Source: CAWBOY01 sp963790585 | GTDB taxonomy: Bacteria; Planctomycetota; Planctomycetia; Gemmatales; Gemmataceae | Direction: 5' to 3' | Assembly: GCA_963790585.1 (NCBI GenBank) | Contig: CAWBOY010000004.1 | Location: 310,001 to 374,000, forward strand | DNA length: 64,000 bases | In this document: positions 1 to 9,392 of the stretch, piece after piece | Position numbering within the stretch: the first letter of the stretch is position 1 | How the letters are laid out: each line of letters opens with the position of its first letter | Made by a program: the position numbers and the translations under genes | The notes under the pieces: generated by a model | What the model was told of the DNA's origin: nothing | Databases searched by the model: none | What the model saw: only the letters and a program-made list of their open reading frames with translations

Positions 1-1106
1 GATCGGAAAGAAATCCGCCGTTATTCGGACGGCACCGTGGGCCGCGTGCTGGGAGTCGCCTTCAGCCTGGACGGCAAGCTCATCGCTGTGGTCGGCGGTC
101 TCATCAACAAATCGGCCAAGGCCAAGCTCTATGACAGGGAAACGGGCAAGGAGGTCGCCAACCTGACGGGGCCGACTAATTGGCTCGAATGCGTCGACCT
201 TCACGCCGGATGGCAAACATGTCGCGGTCGGTGGCGGCACAGGTAAAATGCCGGTCGACGTGACCTTTTTCGCACTGGCCGAGGACAAGAACCGCACCAT
301 CCTGGAGGGTCACGGCAGTCACGTCGCCGCCGGCGCCTATTCGCCCAATGGCAAGCTGCTGGCCACGGCGGGCGGCGACAAGTCGATCTTGCTTTGGGAC
401 GTCGAGAACGCGCAAGAAGATAAACTCCCTCGAAGGTTGTACCGGCCAGATCCGCCGCATCCTCTTTACGGCAGACGGTAAAACACTGATTTCGGCCGAC
501 GATGCTAAAACGGTCCGCACCTGGGATGTCGAATCCGGCAAGCTGAAAGCGACGTTCGCCCAACAGGATATGCCTATATTAGGGATCGCCCTTAGCCCTG
601 ATGGCACGACGCTCGTTACAGCTACAGGCGACTATAAGGTAAAAAACCCGGGCACCGTGAAGCTGTGGGATGTCGCCACCGGCATTCCCAAAGCGACCCT
701 GGGCACGCTCGATCAAGCCATCTCGGCGGTCGTTTTCTCGGCAGATGGGCGCACAGTCATTGCCGGCGGCAGTAGCGCTCCCAACGGTGGTCCAACACTG
801 AAGGCATGGGATGTCGTCACCCACCGCGTAGTCCGGGAACTGGCCGTGCCTCCCTACATACGCTCGCTCGCTATAAGCCCAAATGGCAAATACCTGGCGC
901 TCGGGACAGGCAATGGCTTCGTCATGGTTTTGACTGCCGACGACTGGACCGAGAAGGCTTCGTATGTCGCTCATACAGGGATCGTATTCTCGGTCGCGTT
1001 CTCGAAAGATGGGAAGACGCTGGCGAGCGCTGGGGCCGATGGCGGCGTGAAATTATGGGACGCGCCAGGCGCGGCGGACGTCGTGAAGACGGTGAAGACG
1101 AAGTAG
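1..1106 (+). CDS. WD40-repeat protein, 5'-partial, two frameshifts
   Basis: Beta-propeller protein, probably exported or membrane-linked like the cluster that follows; its N-terminus lies outside the window, the frame being open from base 1. Blade ends are visible as SILLWDVENAQ, TVRTWDVESG, TVKLWDVATG and GVKLWDAPGA, each preceded by a 'SPDGK/SADGR' turn; about six blades can be counted. The reading frame shifts near 185 and again near 410, and the repeat consensus continues cleanly across both points, so these look like single-base indels in one gene. It stops at TAG 1104-1106, 48 bp before the DUF1549 gene. WD40 genes next to DUF1549/DUF1501 genes are common in planctomycetes. Substrate or partner unknown. 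Confidence 0.85.
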
Positions 1107-1154
1107 TCAACGAAAACGAAGACAACGGGATTTCCGCAACCGGAGGGACCGACG

Positions 1155-2750
1155 ATGGCGTCACATCGATTCTGGATTCTCGCGCTGGTGGCCTGGTGCC
1201 TGCTGGCGACTGTGGGCCGAGCCGAGGGCCCGCCCAACCTCAATGACGCGCGGCAATTAGCCGAGCGCATCGATCAGATGATCGAGGCACGCCTCGCCAA
1301 GGCCGGCATCCAACACGCGCCGCTGGCGAGCGACTCGACGCTGCTCCGCCGCCTGTCGCTGGACATTCTTGGCCGCATTCCGGCCGTCTCCGAATCGCGC
1401 AAGTATCTCGGCGACCCCGGCTCGGAAAAGTTCGAGCGCGCCGTTGAACGGATGCTCGAAAGCCCCGGCTACATCAGCCATTTCACGCAGATCTGGCGTG
1501 AGCTGCTGTTGCCGGAAGCCGGCCAGGATATGGAAAAATACTATCTTGTGCCGGGCATCGAAAATTGGCTGCGCAAGCAGATGCGCGAGAATACGCCTTA
1601 CGACAAGATGGTGCGCGAGATCATCACGCTGCCGATGGACCGAACGGAAGGCAGGCGGCCCGGCTATTACGGCCGAGGCGACAACTCGCCGATGGCGTTT
1701 TATCAGGCCAAGGACGGCAAGCCCGAAGAAATCGCCGCGTCAGCCGTCCGTGTCTTCCTGGGAATCCGTCTCGAATGCGCCCAATGCCACGATCATCCGT
1801 TCGCCAAATGGAGCCGCGAACAATTCTGGAGCCAGGCGTCGTTCTTCGCCGGCGTCCGCACGGGTCGCAACGGCATCTATGGGCCGGTCACCGAAGTTAC
1901 CGATCGCCGCGAGATGGCCATTCCCAACACGGAGCGCATCGCCCAGGCCCAGTTCCTCGACGGCACGGAGCCGCGCTGGAAATTCAAAGTCAGCGCCCGC
2001 GAGTCGTTCGCCGACTGGATGACCGCTCCTGAGAATCCCTACTTCGCGCGGACGGCGGTCAATCGCCTGTGGGCCCACTTCTTCGGCATCGGCCTGGTCG
2101 ATCCGGTGGATAATTTCGATCCAGAAAATCCAGCTAGCCATCCGGAAGTCCTCGACGAACTTGCTCGCGCCTTCATCAAATCGGGCTACGACAATAAATT
2201 CATCATCCGCGCCATCACCCTGTCGCGGACCTACCGCCGGGCCAGCACGATCGATAGCGGCGACCAGCCCGACCCGCGTCTTTTCAGCCACATGGCCGTT
2301 CGAGGCCTGACGCCGGAGCAGTTGTTCAACAGTCTCGTCGTGGCCACGGGCTACCGTGACCCGTTTAACCGCCAGCAGCGCTTCTACAATCCAAACTCGC
2401 CGCGCGGTATGTTTCTTTCCAAGTTCCAAAACAGCCAGGACAAGCCGATCGAGCATCGTACGTCGATCTCCCAAGCGCTGGCGATGATGAACAACACCCT
2501 CATCATGGATTTGACCGACAGCGACAAGGGCCAGGCCCTCGCCGCGATTTTGAGCTCTCCTTTCCTGGACACCCCGGGCAAGATCGAGTCGCTCTATCTC
2601 GCAGTCCTGAGCCGCAAGCCCCAGCCCGAAGAACTCGACAAGCTGACAAAGCTCGTCATCAAAGGCGGCGCCACCGGCAAACCGAAACAGGCGTTGGCCG
2701 ATCTCTATTGGGCTCTATTGAACAGTCCTGAGTTTTTGTTGAACCATTGA
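1155..2750 (+). CDS. DUF1549/DUF1553 exported protein
   Basis: Planctomycete-typical exported protein of unknown biochemical role, 531 aa. A Sec signal peptide (hydrophobic stretch after MASHRFW, cleavage near VGRAEG) is followed by a DUF1549 domain (about 35-245) and a DUF1553 domain (about 275-515). The motif CAQCHDHPF near residue 208 has a CxxCH heme-binding pattern, a known trait of DUF1549. Family relatives often carry an N-terminal cytochrome-like domain (PSCyt1), which is absent here. Its partner DUF1501 protein follows after 139 bp. The two families nearly always occur together, and an extracytoplasmic degradative or redox role has been suggested but not shown. Family assignment is firm, function is not. 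Confidence 0.93.
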   Translation: MASHRFWILALVAWCLLATVGRAEGPPNLNDARQLAERIDQMIEARLAKAGIQHAPLASDSTLLRRLSLDILGRIPAVSESRKYLGDPGSEKFERAVERMLESPGYISHFTQIWRELLLPEAGQDMEKYYLVPGIENWLRKQMRENTPYDKMVREIITLPMDRTEGRRPGYYGRGDNSPMAFYQAKDGKPEEIAASAVRVFLGIRLECAQCHDHPFAKWSREQFWSQASFFAGVRTGRNGIYGPVTEVTDRREMAIPNTERIAQAQFLDGTEPRWKFKVSARESFADWMTAPENPYFARTAVNRLWAHFFGIGLVDPVDNFDPENPASHPEVLDELARAFIKSGYDNKFIIRAITLSRTYRRASTIDSGDQPDPRLFSHMAVRGLTPEQLFNSLVVATGYRDPFNRQQRFYNPNSPRGMFLSKFQNSQDKPIEHRTSISQALAMMNNTLIMDLTDSDKGQALAAILSSPFLDTPGKIESLYLAVLSRKPQPEELDKLTKLVIKGGATGKPKQALADLYWALLNSPEFLLNH

Positions 2751-2762
2751 TTAACGATTGTT

Positions 2763-2834
2763 TAGCCGCGAGCCGGTAGGCGAGCGCTGTGGGATAGCGC
2801 TATCAAACAGCGCTCGCCTGACGGCTCGCGACTA
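2763..2834. repeat. Intergenic palindrome (family I)
   Basis: Long hairpin: TAGCCGCGAGCCG...GGCGAGCGCTG pairs with CAGCGCTCGCC...CGGCTCGCGACTA around a loop at about 2790-2807. It lies between the DUF1549 and DUF1501 genes, so it could attenuate or stabilise a shared transcript. No T-tract follows. Confidence 0.8.
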
Positions 2835-2889
2835 AGCGAAAACGAAACGAAATCAACACGAACACAATGATCCACTGGGAGAACCCACT

Positions 2890-4239
2890 ATGTCCGCGAA
2901 TATCAACTCCCCCCTGTCGCGCCGCGAGTGGCTCAAACTCAGCTCGGCCGGCGTCGTCAGTTATTCCCTTTCTGGTTGGCTCGGCCGACTGGCGGCGGAT
3001 TCGGAAAACCAACCGCAGCGCAAGCGCGCCTGCATCCTCTTGTGGATGAACGGCGGCCCAACTCAGACCGACACCTTTGACATGAAACCGGGCCATGCCA
3101 ACGGCGGCACGTTCAAGCCGATCAAGACAACCGTGGCGGGCATCGAGATCAGCGAGCATCTGCCCAAGATCGCTCAACAGATGAAGCACCTGTCAATCCT
3201 GCGCCCGATGACGACCAAGGAAGGCGACCACACGCGCGCCACCTCGTACATGCGCACTGGCTATCTGCCGCAGGGACCGATCCACTATCCGCCACTCGGC
3301 GCGCTAGTGTCGAAGGAATTGGGTGATGAAAACGCCGCCCTGCCGAACTTCGTCAGCATTGCGCCATTCAGCTTCTTCGCCCCGGCGGCTTACGGCTCCG
3401 GCTTCCTCGGGCCACAATACGCGCCGCTGACGGTGGGCAGCGCCAACGCCTTCAATGGCAATCGAGTCAACTATGAAAAGGCTCTCAAAGTCGAAGACCT
3501 GGCGCGACCCGGCTCCATCGGTAAAGAACATCACGACGCCCGCATGACGCTTCTTGGTGAGGTGAGCCACGAATTCAGCGAGCGGCACCCCGGTGTTGCC
3601 ACCTCCAGCCATAAGTCAGCCTACGAGCGGGCCGCTCGTCTCATGAAGACCGATGCCGCCAAGGCATTCGAGCTCGATTCGGAAGCCGCGTCCTTGCGCG
3701 ACGCCTATGGCCGAAATATGTTCGGCCAAGGGTGCCTGCTGGCGCGGCGGCTCGTCGAGCGCGGCGTGCCATTCGTCGAGGTCACGCTCAATGGCGTCGA
3801 CGCCAACGGTTTCATCGGCTGGGACACGCACTCGAACAACTTCGAGATGGTCCGCAAGCTCTGCGAGGTTCTCGATCCCGCCTGGGCGACCTTGATACAA
3901 GACCTCGATCAGCGTGGCCTACTGCCCACGACGACCGTCGTTTGGATGGGCGAATTCGGCCGCACACCCAAGATCAACAACCAGGGCGGCCGGGACCATT
4001 TCCCCAATGCCTGGAGCACCGTCATCGGCGGCGGCGGGGTCAAGGGAGGCACGGTCTTCGGTGCCTCCTCAAAGGACGGTAACGAAGTCAAAGACAATCC
4101 GGTCACCGTGCCGAACTTCGTCGCCACCGTGGTCAAGGCGATCGGCCTCGACCCGACCAAGCAGAATATGTCCAACGTGGGCCGCCCGATTCGCCTGGCC
4201 GACGCCGGCGCCAAGCCCGTCAAGGAGGTGCTCGCATGA
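2890..4239 (+). CDS. DUF1501 protein with Tat-type signal
   Basis: Member of the DUF1501 family (sulfatase/alkaline-phosphatase-like fold), 449 aa. The N-terminus SRREWLKLSSAG is a twin-arginine motif followed by a hydrophobic stretch, so export in folded form is likely. Conserved family elements visible are LLWMNGGPTQTDTFDMKPG near residue 55, HLPKIAQQMKHLSILRPM near 90, GWDTHSNNF near 315 and WMGEFGRTPKIN near 355. The last 4 bp overlap the ATG of the EF-hand gene (ATGA), implying translational coupling. Works presumably with the preceding DUF1549/DUF1553 protein. Substrate unknown. Confidence 0.93.
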   Translation: MSANINSPLSRREWLKLSSAGVVSYSLSGWLGRLAADSENQPQRKRACILLWMNGGPTQTDTFDMKPGHANGGTFKPIKTTVAGIEISEHLPKIAQQMKHLSILRPMTTKEGDHTRATSYMRTGYLPQGPIHYPPLGALVSKELGDENAALPNFVSIAPFSFFAPAAYGSGFLGPQYAPLTVGSANAFNGNRVNYEKALKVEDLARPGSIGKEHHDARMTLLGEVSHEFSERHPGVATSSHKSAYERAARLMKTDAAKAFELDSEAASLRDAYGRNMFGQGCLLARRLVERGVPFVEVTLNGVDANGFIGWDTHSNNFEMVRKLCEVLDPAWATLIQDLDQRGLLPTTTVVWMGEFGRTPKINNQGGRDHFPNAWSTVIGGGGVKGGTVFGASSKDGNEVKDNPVTVPNFVATVVKAIGLDPTKQNMSNVGRPIRLADAGAKPVKEVLA

Positions 4240-6052
4240 GATCTTTATTATCTCTTACGTTGTTTGCCGGCCTTTGCTGCGCGCCAATGGCCCGGGCCCA
4301 GACTCCGGAGATACAATCGAACGTCAACGCGGCCCTGGAATCCGCCCGTCGGAGTCTGTCCGACCTTGCGATGAAGCTGGCGTTCAAGGTCCTCAAGACG
4401 GATTACGTCGAAGGCGCCTTCTTTGCAAGCGATCGGCCCGTCCTCCTCGCATTCACTTTCAGATGAATGGCAAGCCTTATTACGAGAGCTGGGACGATTT
4501 CTTCAATCGGCTATTCGATCACTTCGATCTCAACAAGGATGGCACGCTATCCAAGGAAGAAGCCGAGCGTTGCCCCAACGTGAACTTTCTGCAGCAACAT
4601 CTGAGCGGCAACTTAGGATTCGGTCAGCAAGGAGGCCAAACAGCAAAAATGGCCGAGATGGACAAGAACAAAGATGGCAAGGTCACGCGCGAGGAGTTCG
4701 TGCTTTACTACCTCGAAGCATTGCCGCCTGTGCGCTTCAACTCGATGAGAAACGGGCCGCGCATGGATCTGGTGACCGATATCATCTACACGCATTTGAC
4801 CGGTCAAAAGGATGGCAAGCTCACAGCGGAAAGCTTGGCGAAGGCCGAATCGGCGTTTTCTCGCCTCGACGACAACGAAGACGAACTCATCTCCCGTGAG
4901 GAATTGCTCCAGGGCGCAACCCCAGATCAACGGGGCGGCGGAGTTCTCTACGCCCCCGGACAACGCGGCAAACTCTCACCAAATGAACCGCTCGTGCAGC
5001 TTGTCCCGGGGCAACCGCTGGATGGGCCGATTCAACAGCTCCTTGCCACCTATGCCAAGGCCAAAAAGGACAAAGTCTCACGATCAGAGATCGGCTTGCC
5101 GAAAGAGCTGTTTGATGAACTCGACGTCAACAAAGACGATCACCTCGACGCGGCGGAACTCGTCAAGTTCTTTCGGCGCAACCCCGACCTCGAAATGATG
5201 GTTAAAGTCGGCAAACCGGCTCAAAAGGAAACCCTGACGAGCCAGTTCGTATCGGGCCTTGGCCGCGAGCTTGGCTATAACATGGCCAAGGAAAAACAAA
5301 TCGAGTTGTTCAACCCGCGCGAGAAACCGCTGCCGCTCGCCGCCGCCTATAAACAAGTCGACCCGACGAGCGCGGACCTGACGCTGGGAGACGCCAAAAT
5401 CGAACTCAACGCACTGGCCTTAGGCCAAAACCAATTCAACCGCTTTCAAAACGTCAGGCAGTTTTATCTCGAAGAATTCAAAAACGCCGACACAGAGAAA
5501 AAGAACGTCCTCGATCGCAAGCAAGTGATGAAGACGGACTTCTTGAAAGAGATCTTCCGCTTTGCCGACCGCGACAACGACGGCAAGCTGACGCTAGCGG
5601 AACTGACCGAGTATCTCAATCTGCAAGCGCTCGGCTCGGCCTGCTTCGTGACGGTCAACCTGAGTGACCAAGGCCGGGATCTCTTCGAGTTGATCGATAG
5701 CAACCATGACAATCAACTGTCGATGCGCGAGCTGCGCGAGGCCTGGGGCAAGCTGAAGCCGTTGACCAAGGATGGCACGAGCCTGGCGCAAAACGACATC
5801 CCGCGCCGTTTCCAGGCCAGCTTTGGGCAGGGCAACACCTTCTTCGGCAATGTGAGACAGAACGGCCCGCCGAAAATGCCGCGCGGCCCTGTCTGGTTCC
5901 GGAAGATGGACCGCAACGGCGATGGCGACGTCTCGCTTAAAGAGTGGCTCGGCACCGAAGAACAATTTCGCCTGATAGACGAGGACGGCGACGGATTGAT
6001 CAGCCTCGCCGAAGCGGAACGCTATGAAGCGAAGGTGAAGAAAGAAAAATAG
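4236..6052 (+). CDS. Secreted EF-hand protein, eight Ca-loops, one frameshift
   Basis: Calcium-binding exported protein of about 605 aa with a Sec signal peptide (MRSLLSLTLFAGLCCAPMARA). Eight EF-hand loops can be read: DLNKDGTLSKEE, DKNKDGKVTREE, DDNEDELISREE, DVNKDDHLDAAE, DRDNDGKLTLAE, DSNHDNQLSMRE, DRNGDGDVSLKE and DEDGDGLISLAE. The start is the ATG overlapping the DUF1501 stop. A frameshift near 4440 separates the first 66 codons from the rest; joining ...DRPVLL to RIHFQMNGKPYYESWDDF restores a segment I expect for this planctomycete family, so one base is probably missing or extra. Calcium-dependent scaffolding of the exported cluster is an inference. Confidence 0.88.
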
Positions 6053-6071
6053 CAATGCGTGTACGAACTGT

Positions 6072-6152
6072 TTTCAAGAGCCGGGAGCGTGAGCGACCGG
6101 AGCAAGCTCTGGTAGGGCTTGCTCCGGTCGCTCACGCTCCCGGCTCTTGAAA
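6072..6152. repeat. Intergenic palindrome (family B, copy B1)
   Basis: Near-perfect inverted repeat with arms TTTCAAGAGCCGGGAGCG... and ...CGCTCCCGGCTCTTGAAA, stem about 36 bp, loop TCTGGTAG. It lies 20 bp after the EF-hand stop codon, a possible terminator hairpin, although no clean T-tract follows. The rest of 6153-6336 is AT-richer leader for the next gene; I see no gene in it. Confidence 0.85.
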
Positions 6153-6336
6153 GCGGAGATCGCTCCTTTTTTACGTTAAACCAGCAAATCTGCAGCGCCT
6201 CTACCATCTCGGTAATTCACAATCCTAGAAATCGCCTGAAAATCACTAAAGTAATTGATTGCATGGCTGTGCAGATGTGCATAAACTCTAATGCAACATC
6301 GGCCCCTAGCACCCACACCACACAAGGAGACTCTCC

Positions 6337-7770
6337 ATGGCTCGTCGTTTATCAAGGCGTAAGTTCCTCCAGAGCAGCGCCGCCGTCGGCGCAGGCGTCT
6401 GGATTGGCGGCAGCGTGACGGAAGGCGCCAAGTCGCGCGACGTCAACGGTACGCTGAACATTGCTTGCATCGGCGTCGGCGGCAAAGGCTCTAGCGACAC
6501 CGACGATGCCGGCAGCCAGGGCAATATCATTGCTATTTGCGACATCGACGACAAAGAGCTCGCAAAGAAAGGCGAAAAGTTTCCCAAGGCCAAGAAGTTC
6601 AACGACTTCCGCAAGATGTATGACGAAATGGGCAAAGACATCGATGCCGTCACCGTCAGCACGCCCGATCATACCCACGCCGTCGCGGCGATGCTGTTCA
6701 TCAAGAACAAGAAGCACGTTTATTGCCAGAAGCCACTGACCCATAGCGTCTTCGAAGCCCGCACCATGCGCGAAGCCGCCACCAAGTATGGCGTCTGTAC
6801 GCAGATGGGAAATCAGGGCACAGCCGCCGACGGCCTGCGTCGCGCGGTGGAACTGATCCGCGATGGTGCGATTGGCAAAGTCAGCGAAGCGCACGTCTGG
6901 ACGAATCGCCCGATTTGGAACCAGGCGCCGAAAGTCGTCGCCCGCTACCCGTCTCAGCCGGTTCCTGAGAACATTCATTGGGACCAATTCATCGGCCCCG
7001 CGCCGATGCGTGATTACAATAAGAACTACATTCCGTTCCAATGGCGCGGCTGGTGGGATTTCGGCACCGGCGCCCTTGGCGACATGGCGTGCCACACCGC
7101 CAACATGGCCTTCATGGCGCTCCAGCTCAAATCGCCGACGAGCATCGTCGCCGAGAGCGGCGAGATCAATCCGGAAACGTACCCGGCTTGGGCCCACATC
7201 ACCTTCCAGTTCCCCGCCCGTGCCGAAATGCCACCGGTTAAGTTCGTGTGGTACGAAGGCAAGAAGAAGCCGGACGGTCCCAACGTTCTGCCCGCTCCCG
7301 AACTCGTCAAGGGCCAAGGCGAACGCGAGACGGGGTATTCCATCTACTTCAAGGATGGAAAATGGATGTTTAAGAACGGCGACAAGAAGACGAACGTCAC
7401 CAGCGGTTCGTTCCTCATCGGCGACAAAGCGACCCTGTTCTCGCCCGACGACTACGGCGCCGATTCCTACATCGTCACCACCGACGGCGTCGAACGCGTC
7501 AAAGGCAAGCCCGAGAAGTTGGCCAGCAATAACCAGGGCGACCGCGGCCAAAAGATTGAATGGGTCAAGGCGATCAAGGAAAACAAGCCAGCGCTTGCTT
7601 TCTCGAACTTCGACTACGCCGCGATGCTGACCGAGACGATCCTGCTAGGCAACGTCGCCATGCGCATCGGCAAGCCGCTCGAATGGAACGGCGCCGCTCT
7701 GAGCGTGACCAATGTGCCCGAAGCGGCAGCGCTCATCAAGCCCGAGTATCGCAAGGGCTGGTCGCTGTAA
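6337..7770 (+). CDS. Gfo/Idh/MocA-family oxidoreductase, Tat-exported
   Basis: NAD(P)-dependent sugar or cyclitol dehydrogenase-like protein of 477 aa. The N-terminus RRLSRRKFLQSSAAVGAG is a twin-arginine signal, typical of the large exported Gfo/Idh set of planctomycetes. The Rossmann motif IACIGVGGKGS starts near residue 47, and AICDIDDKEL marks the second strand. The family EKP motif reads QKP (VYCQKPLTHS, near 135), a common variant in this exported group. The C-terminal domain carries WWDFGTGALGDMACH. Start chosen at ATG 6337 because AAGGAGA lies 7 bp upstream. It is monocistronic between palindromes. Substrate cannot be read from the sequence. Confidence 0.93.
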   Translation: MARRLSRRKFLQSSAAVGAGVWIGGSVTEGAKSRDVNGTLNIACIGVGGKGSSDTDDAGSQGNIIAICDIDDKELAKKGEKFPKAKKFNDFRKMYDEMGKDIDAVTVSTPDHTHAVAAMLFIKNKKHVYCQKPLTHSVFEARTMREAATKYGVCTQMGNQGTAADGLRRAVELIRDGAIGKVSEAHVWTNRPIWNQAPKVVARYPSQPVPENIHWDQFIGPAPMRDYNKNYIPFQWRGWWDFGTGALGDMACHTANMAFMALQLKSPTSIVAESGEINPETYPAWAHITFQFPARAEMPPVKFVWYEGKKKPDGPNVLPAPELVKGQGERETGYSIYFKDGKWMFKNGDKKTNVTSGSFLIGDKATLFSPDDYGADSYIVTTDGVERVKGKPEKLASNNQGDRGQKIEWVKAIKENKPALAFSNFDYAAMLTETILLGNVAMRIGKPLEWNGAALSVTNVPEAAALIKPEYRKGWSL

Positions 7771-7793
7771 GTTTTGTGTCATCGAGGTTTGTA

Positions 7794-7874
7794 TTACCGA
7801 GCCTGAAGCGAAGGGCCTTTGTATTTGAAATTCAAAAATACAAAGGCCCTTCGCTTACGCTTCAGGCTCGGTAA
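7794..7874. repeat. Intergenic palindrome (family A, copy A1)
   Basis: Arms TTACCGAGCCTGAAGCG... and ...CGCTTCAGGCTCGGTAA around an AT-rich centre (TTTGTATTTGAAATTCAAA). The left arm lacks the TAAGC present in the right arm. It ends 25 bp before the fhcB start codon. Confidence 0.9.
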
Positions 7875-7899
7875 TGTTCGTCTTTTTCACTGGACGTCT

Positions 7900-9333
7900 A
7901 TGCCCGTCATCGACAACGTCACCTGCACGCAATGCGGCTGTGTGTGCGATGATTTACGTGTAACCGTCGAAGGCGATCGCATCACAAAAGTGGAACCCGG
8001 CTGCAGCCTCGCTGAGCCTTGGTTTCTGAACTATGATCCAACGCCAGTTCCAGTCGCGGAAGTCGAAGGCGTTTCCGTCCCGCTTGAGGTGGCTTTCCAG
8101 CGCACGACGCAGATTCTGAACTCCTCTCGTTCCCCACTAATTTACGGCCTGTCACGCAGCTCGACGCCGGGCCAACGTGCCGCCGTGGCCCTCGCCGATG
8201 GCATCGGCGCGACGATTGATACGACCGCCTCGCTCTGTCATGCCCCATCGGTGCTGGCCTTGCAAGCCGTGGGTGAATCGACCTGCACCCTGGGAGAAGT
8301 GAAGAACCGGGCCGACCTCGTCATTTTCTGGGGCACAAATCCGCTGCACAGCCATCCTCGGCACACCGAGCGCTATTCGACCGATCCGGTCGGCCTGTTC
8401 GTGCCCAATGGCCGCGCCGATCGCACGGTCGTGGTCGTCGATGTCGCGCCGACGGCTACCAGCGATATCGCGGATATTTTTATTCAAGTTAAGCCGGGCA
8501 CGGATTTCGATGCTCTCTGGACGATGCGCGGCCTGCTGCGCGGCCATCAACCGACAGAAGATAGCGAACACGGCGCCCCTCTCGCCCAGCTCGCCGATCT
8601 GGTGGAACGCATGAAGAAGTGCCGATTTGGGATCGTCTTTTTCGGTCTTGGCCTGAGCATGTCCGGGCTCGGTCATCGCAGCGTCGAAGGGCTGCTTGCG
8701 CTCGTAACCGAGCTGAACGACTACACCCGCTTCTATGCGCGGCGCATGCGCGTGCATGGCGATGTCGCCGGCGCTGATAGCGTTCTCGCGTGGCAGACCG
8801 GCTTCCCATTTAGCGTAAACCTCGGTCGAGGTTATCCACGTTACAATCCTGGCGAATTTTCGGCCAAGGAGATGCTCGAACGTCGTGAGGTCGACGCCTG
8901 TGTACTCGTCGGCAGCGAGAGCATCGCCGGCTTCTCCGACCAAGCGCTCGCTCATCTGCGAACGATTCCGACCATCGCCCTTGAGTATCCACGAGAGTCG
9001 CTGTTCGCGGCACCGACCGTACGGTTCACGACGGCAATCTATGGTTTGCACGAGCCGGGCACGGCGTATCGCATGGACGAGGTGCCAATTCCGCTGCGAA
9101 TGGTAGTGCCCTCGCATTATCCTACGGATGAGGCGATCTTGACCCGGTTGGCTGGAGAAGCTGCGCAGTCTTGCGCGCCGGGAGCGTCAGCGACCGGAGA
9201 AAGTCTAAGCAACTGTAACGCTCTCCGGTCGCTCACGCTCCCGGCTCTTGAAAGCTACATACTCCGGTCGCTCACCGAAGCACTTTCGCCACCCGCGCCA
9301 ATCCGCCTTCTCTCTTCCAGGCGCCGATGTTAG
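7900..9333 (+). CDS. fhcB: Formylmethanofuran dehydrogenase subunit B homologue (FhcB)
   Basis: Homologue of FmdB/FwdB, the catalytic-type subunit of formylmethanofuran dehydrogenase; in bacteria it belongs to the Fhc formyltransferase/hydrolase complex of H4MPT-linked C1 oxidation. The N-terminal Cys cluster VTCTQCGCVCDDLRV, the segment TASLCHAPSVLALQ (position of the metal-ligand Cys in the archaeal enzyme) and FWGTNPLHSHPRH support this. Start taken at ATG 7900 because the upstream part of the open frame is palindrome A1. After PTDEAILTRLAGEAAQ (about residue 425) the frame enters palindrome B2 and continues about 50 codons of repeat-encoded and low-similarity residues, so the native C-terminus has been replaced. 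No fhcA, C or D gene lies in the window. Confidence 0.86.
   Translation: MPVIDNVTCTQCGCVCDDLRVTVEGDRITKVEPGCSLAEPWFLNYDPTPVPVAEVEGVSVPLEVAFQRTTQILNSSRSPLIYGLSRSSTPGQRAAVALADGIGATIDTTASLCHAPSVLALQAVGESTCTLGEVKNRADLVIFWGTNPLHSHPRHTERYSTDPVGLFVPNGRADRTVVVVDVAPTATSDIADIFIQVKPGTDFDALWTMRGLLRGHQPTEDSEHGAPLAQLADLVERMKKCRFGIVFFGLGLSMSGLGHRSVEGLLALVTELNDYTRFYARRMRVHGDVAGADSVLAWQTGFPFSVNLGRGYPRYNPGEFSAKEMLERREVDACVLVGSESIAGFSDQALAHLRTIPTIALEYPRESLFAAPTVRFTTAIYGLHEPGTAYRMDEVPIPLRMVVPSHYPTDEAILTRLAGEAAQSCAPGASATGESLSNCNALRSLTLPALESYILRSLTEALSPPAPIRLLSSRRRC
9178..9245. repeat. Palindrome (family B, copy B2) inside the fhcB frame
   Basis: Arms GCCGGGAGCGTCAGCGACCGG and CCGGTCGCTCACGCTCCCGGC around about 25 bp. 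It is read in frame as the C-terminal extension of fhcB. Confidence 0.88.
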
Positions 9334-9392
9334 AATCGCGCCGCGTGGCCGAATGGACTCATCGAGTCAGCGAGATGGAGGAGCGAATCATC

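Noticed and set aside
3914..4430. Long open frame covering the end of DUF1501 in another frame
   Set aside because: It is open only because of high GC; the real protein starts at 4236 in the first frame, and the second frame becomes coding only after about 4440.
6352..7551. 399-codon open frame antisense to the Gfo/Idh gene
   Set aside because: Shadow of the strongly biased codon third positions; no recognisable protein, while the sense strand is a clear family member.
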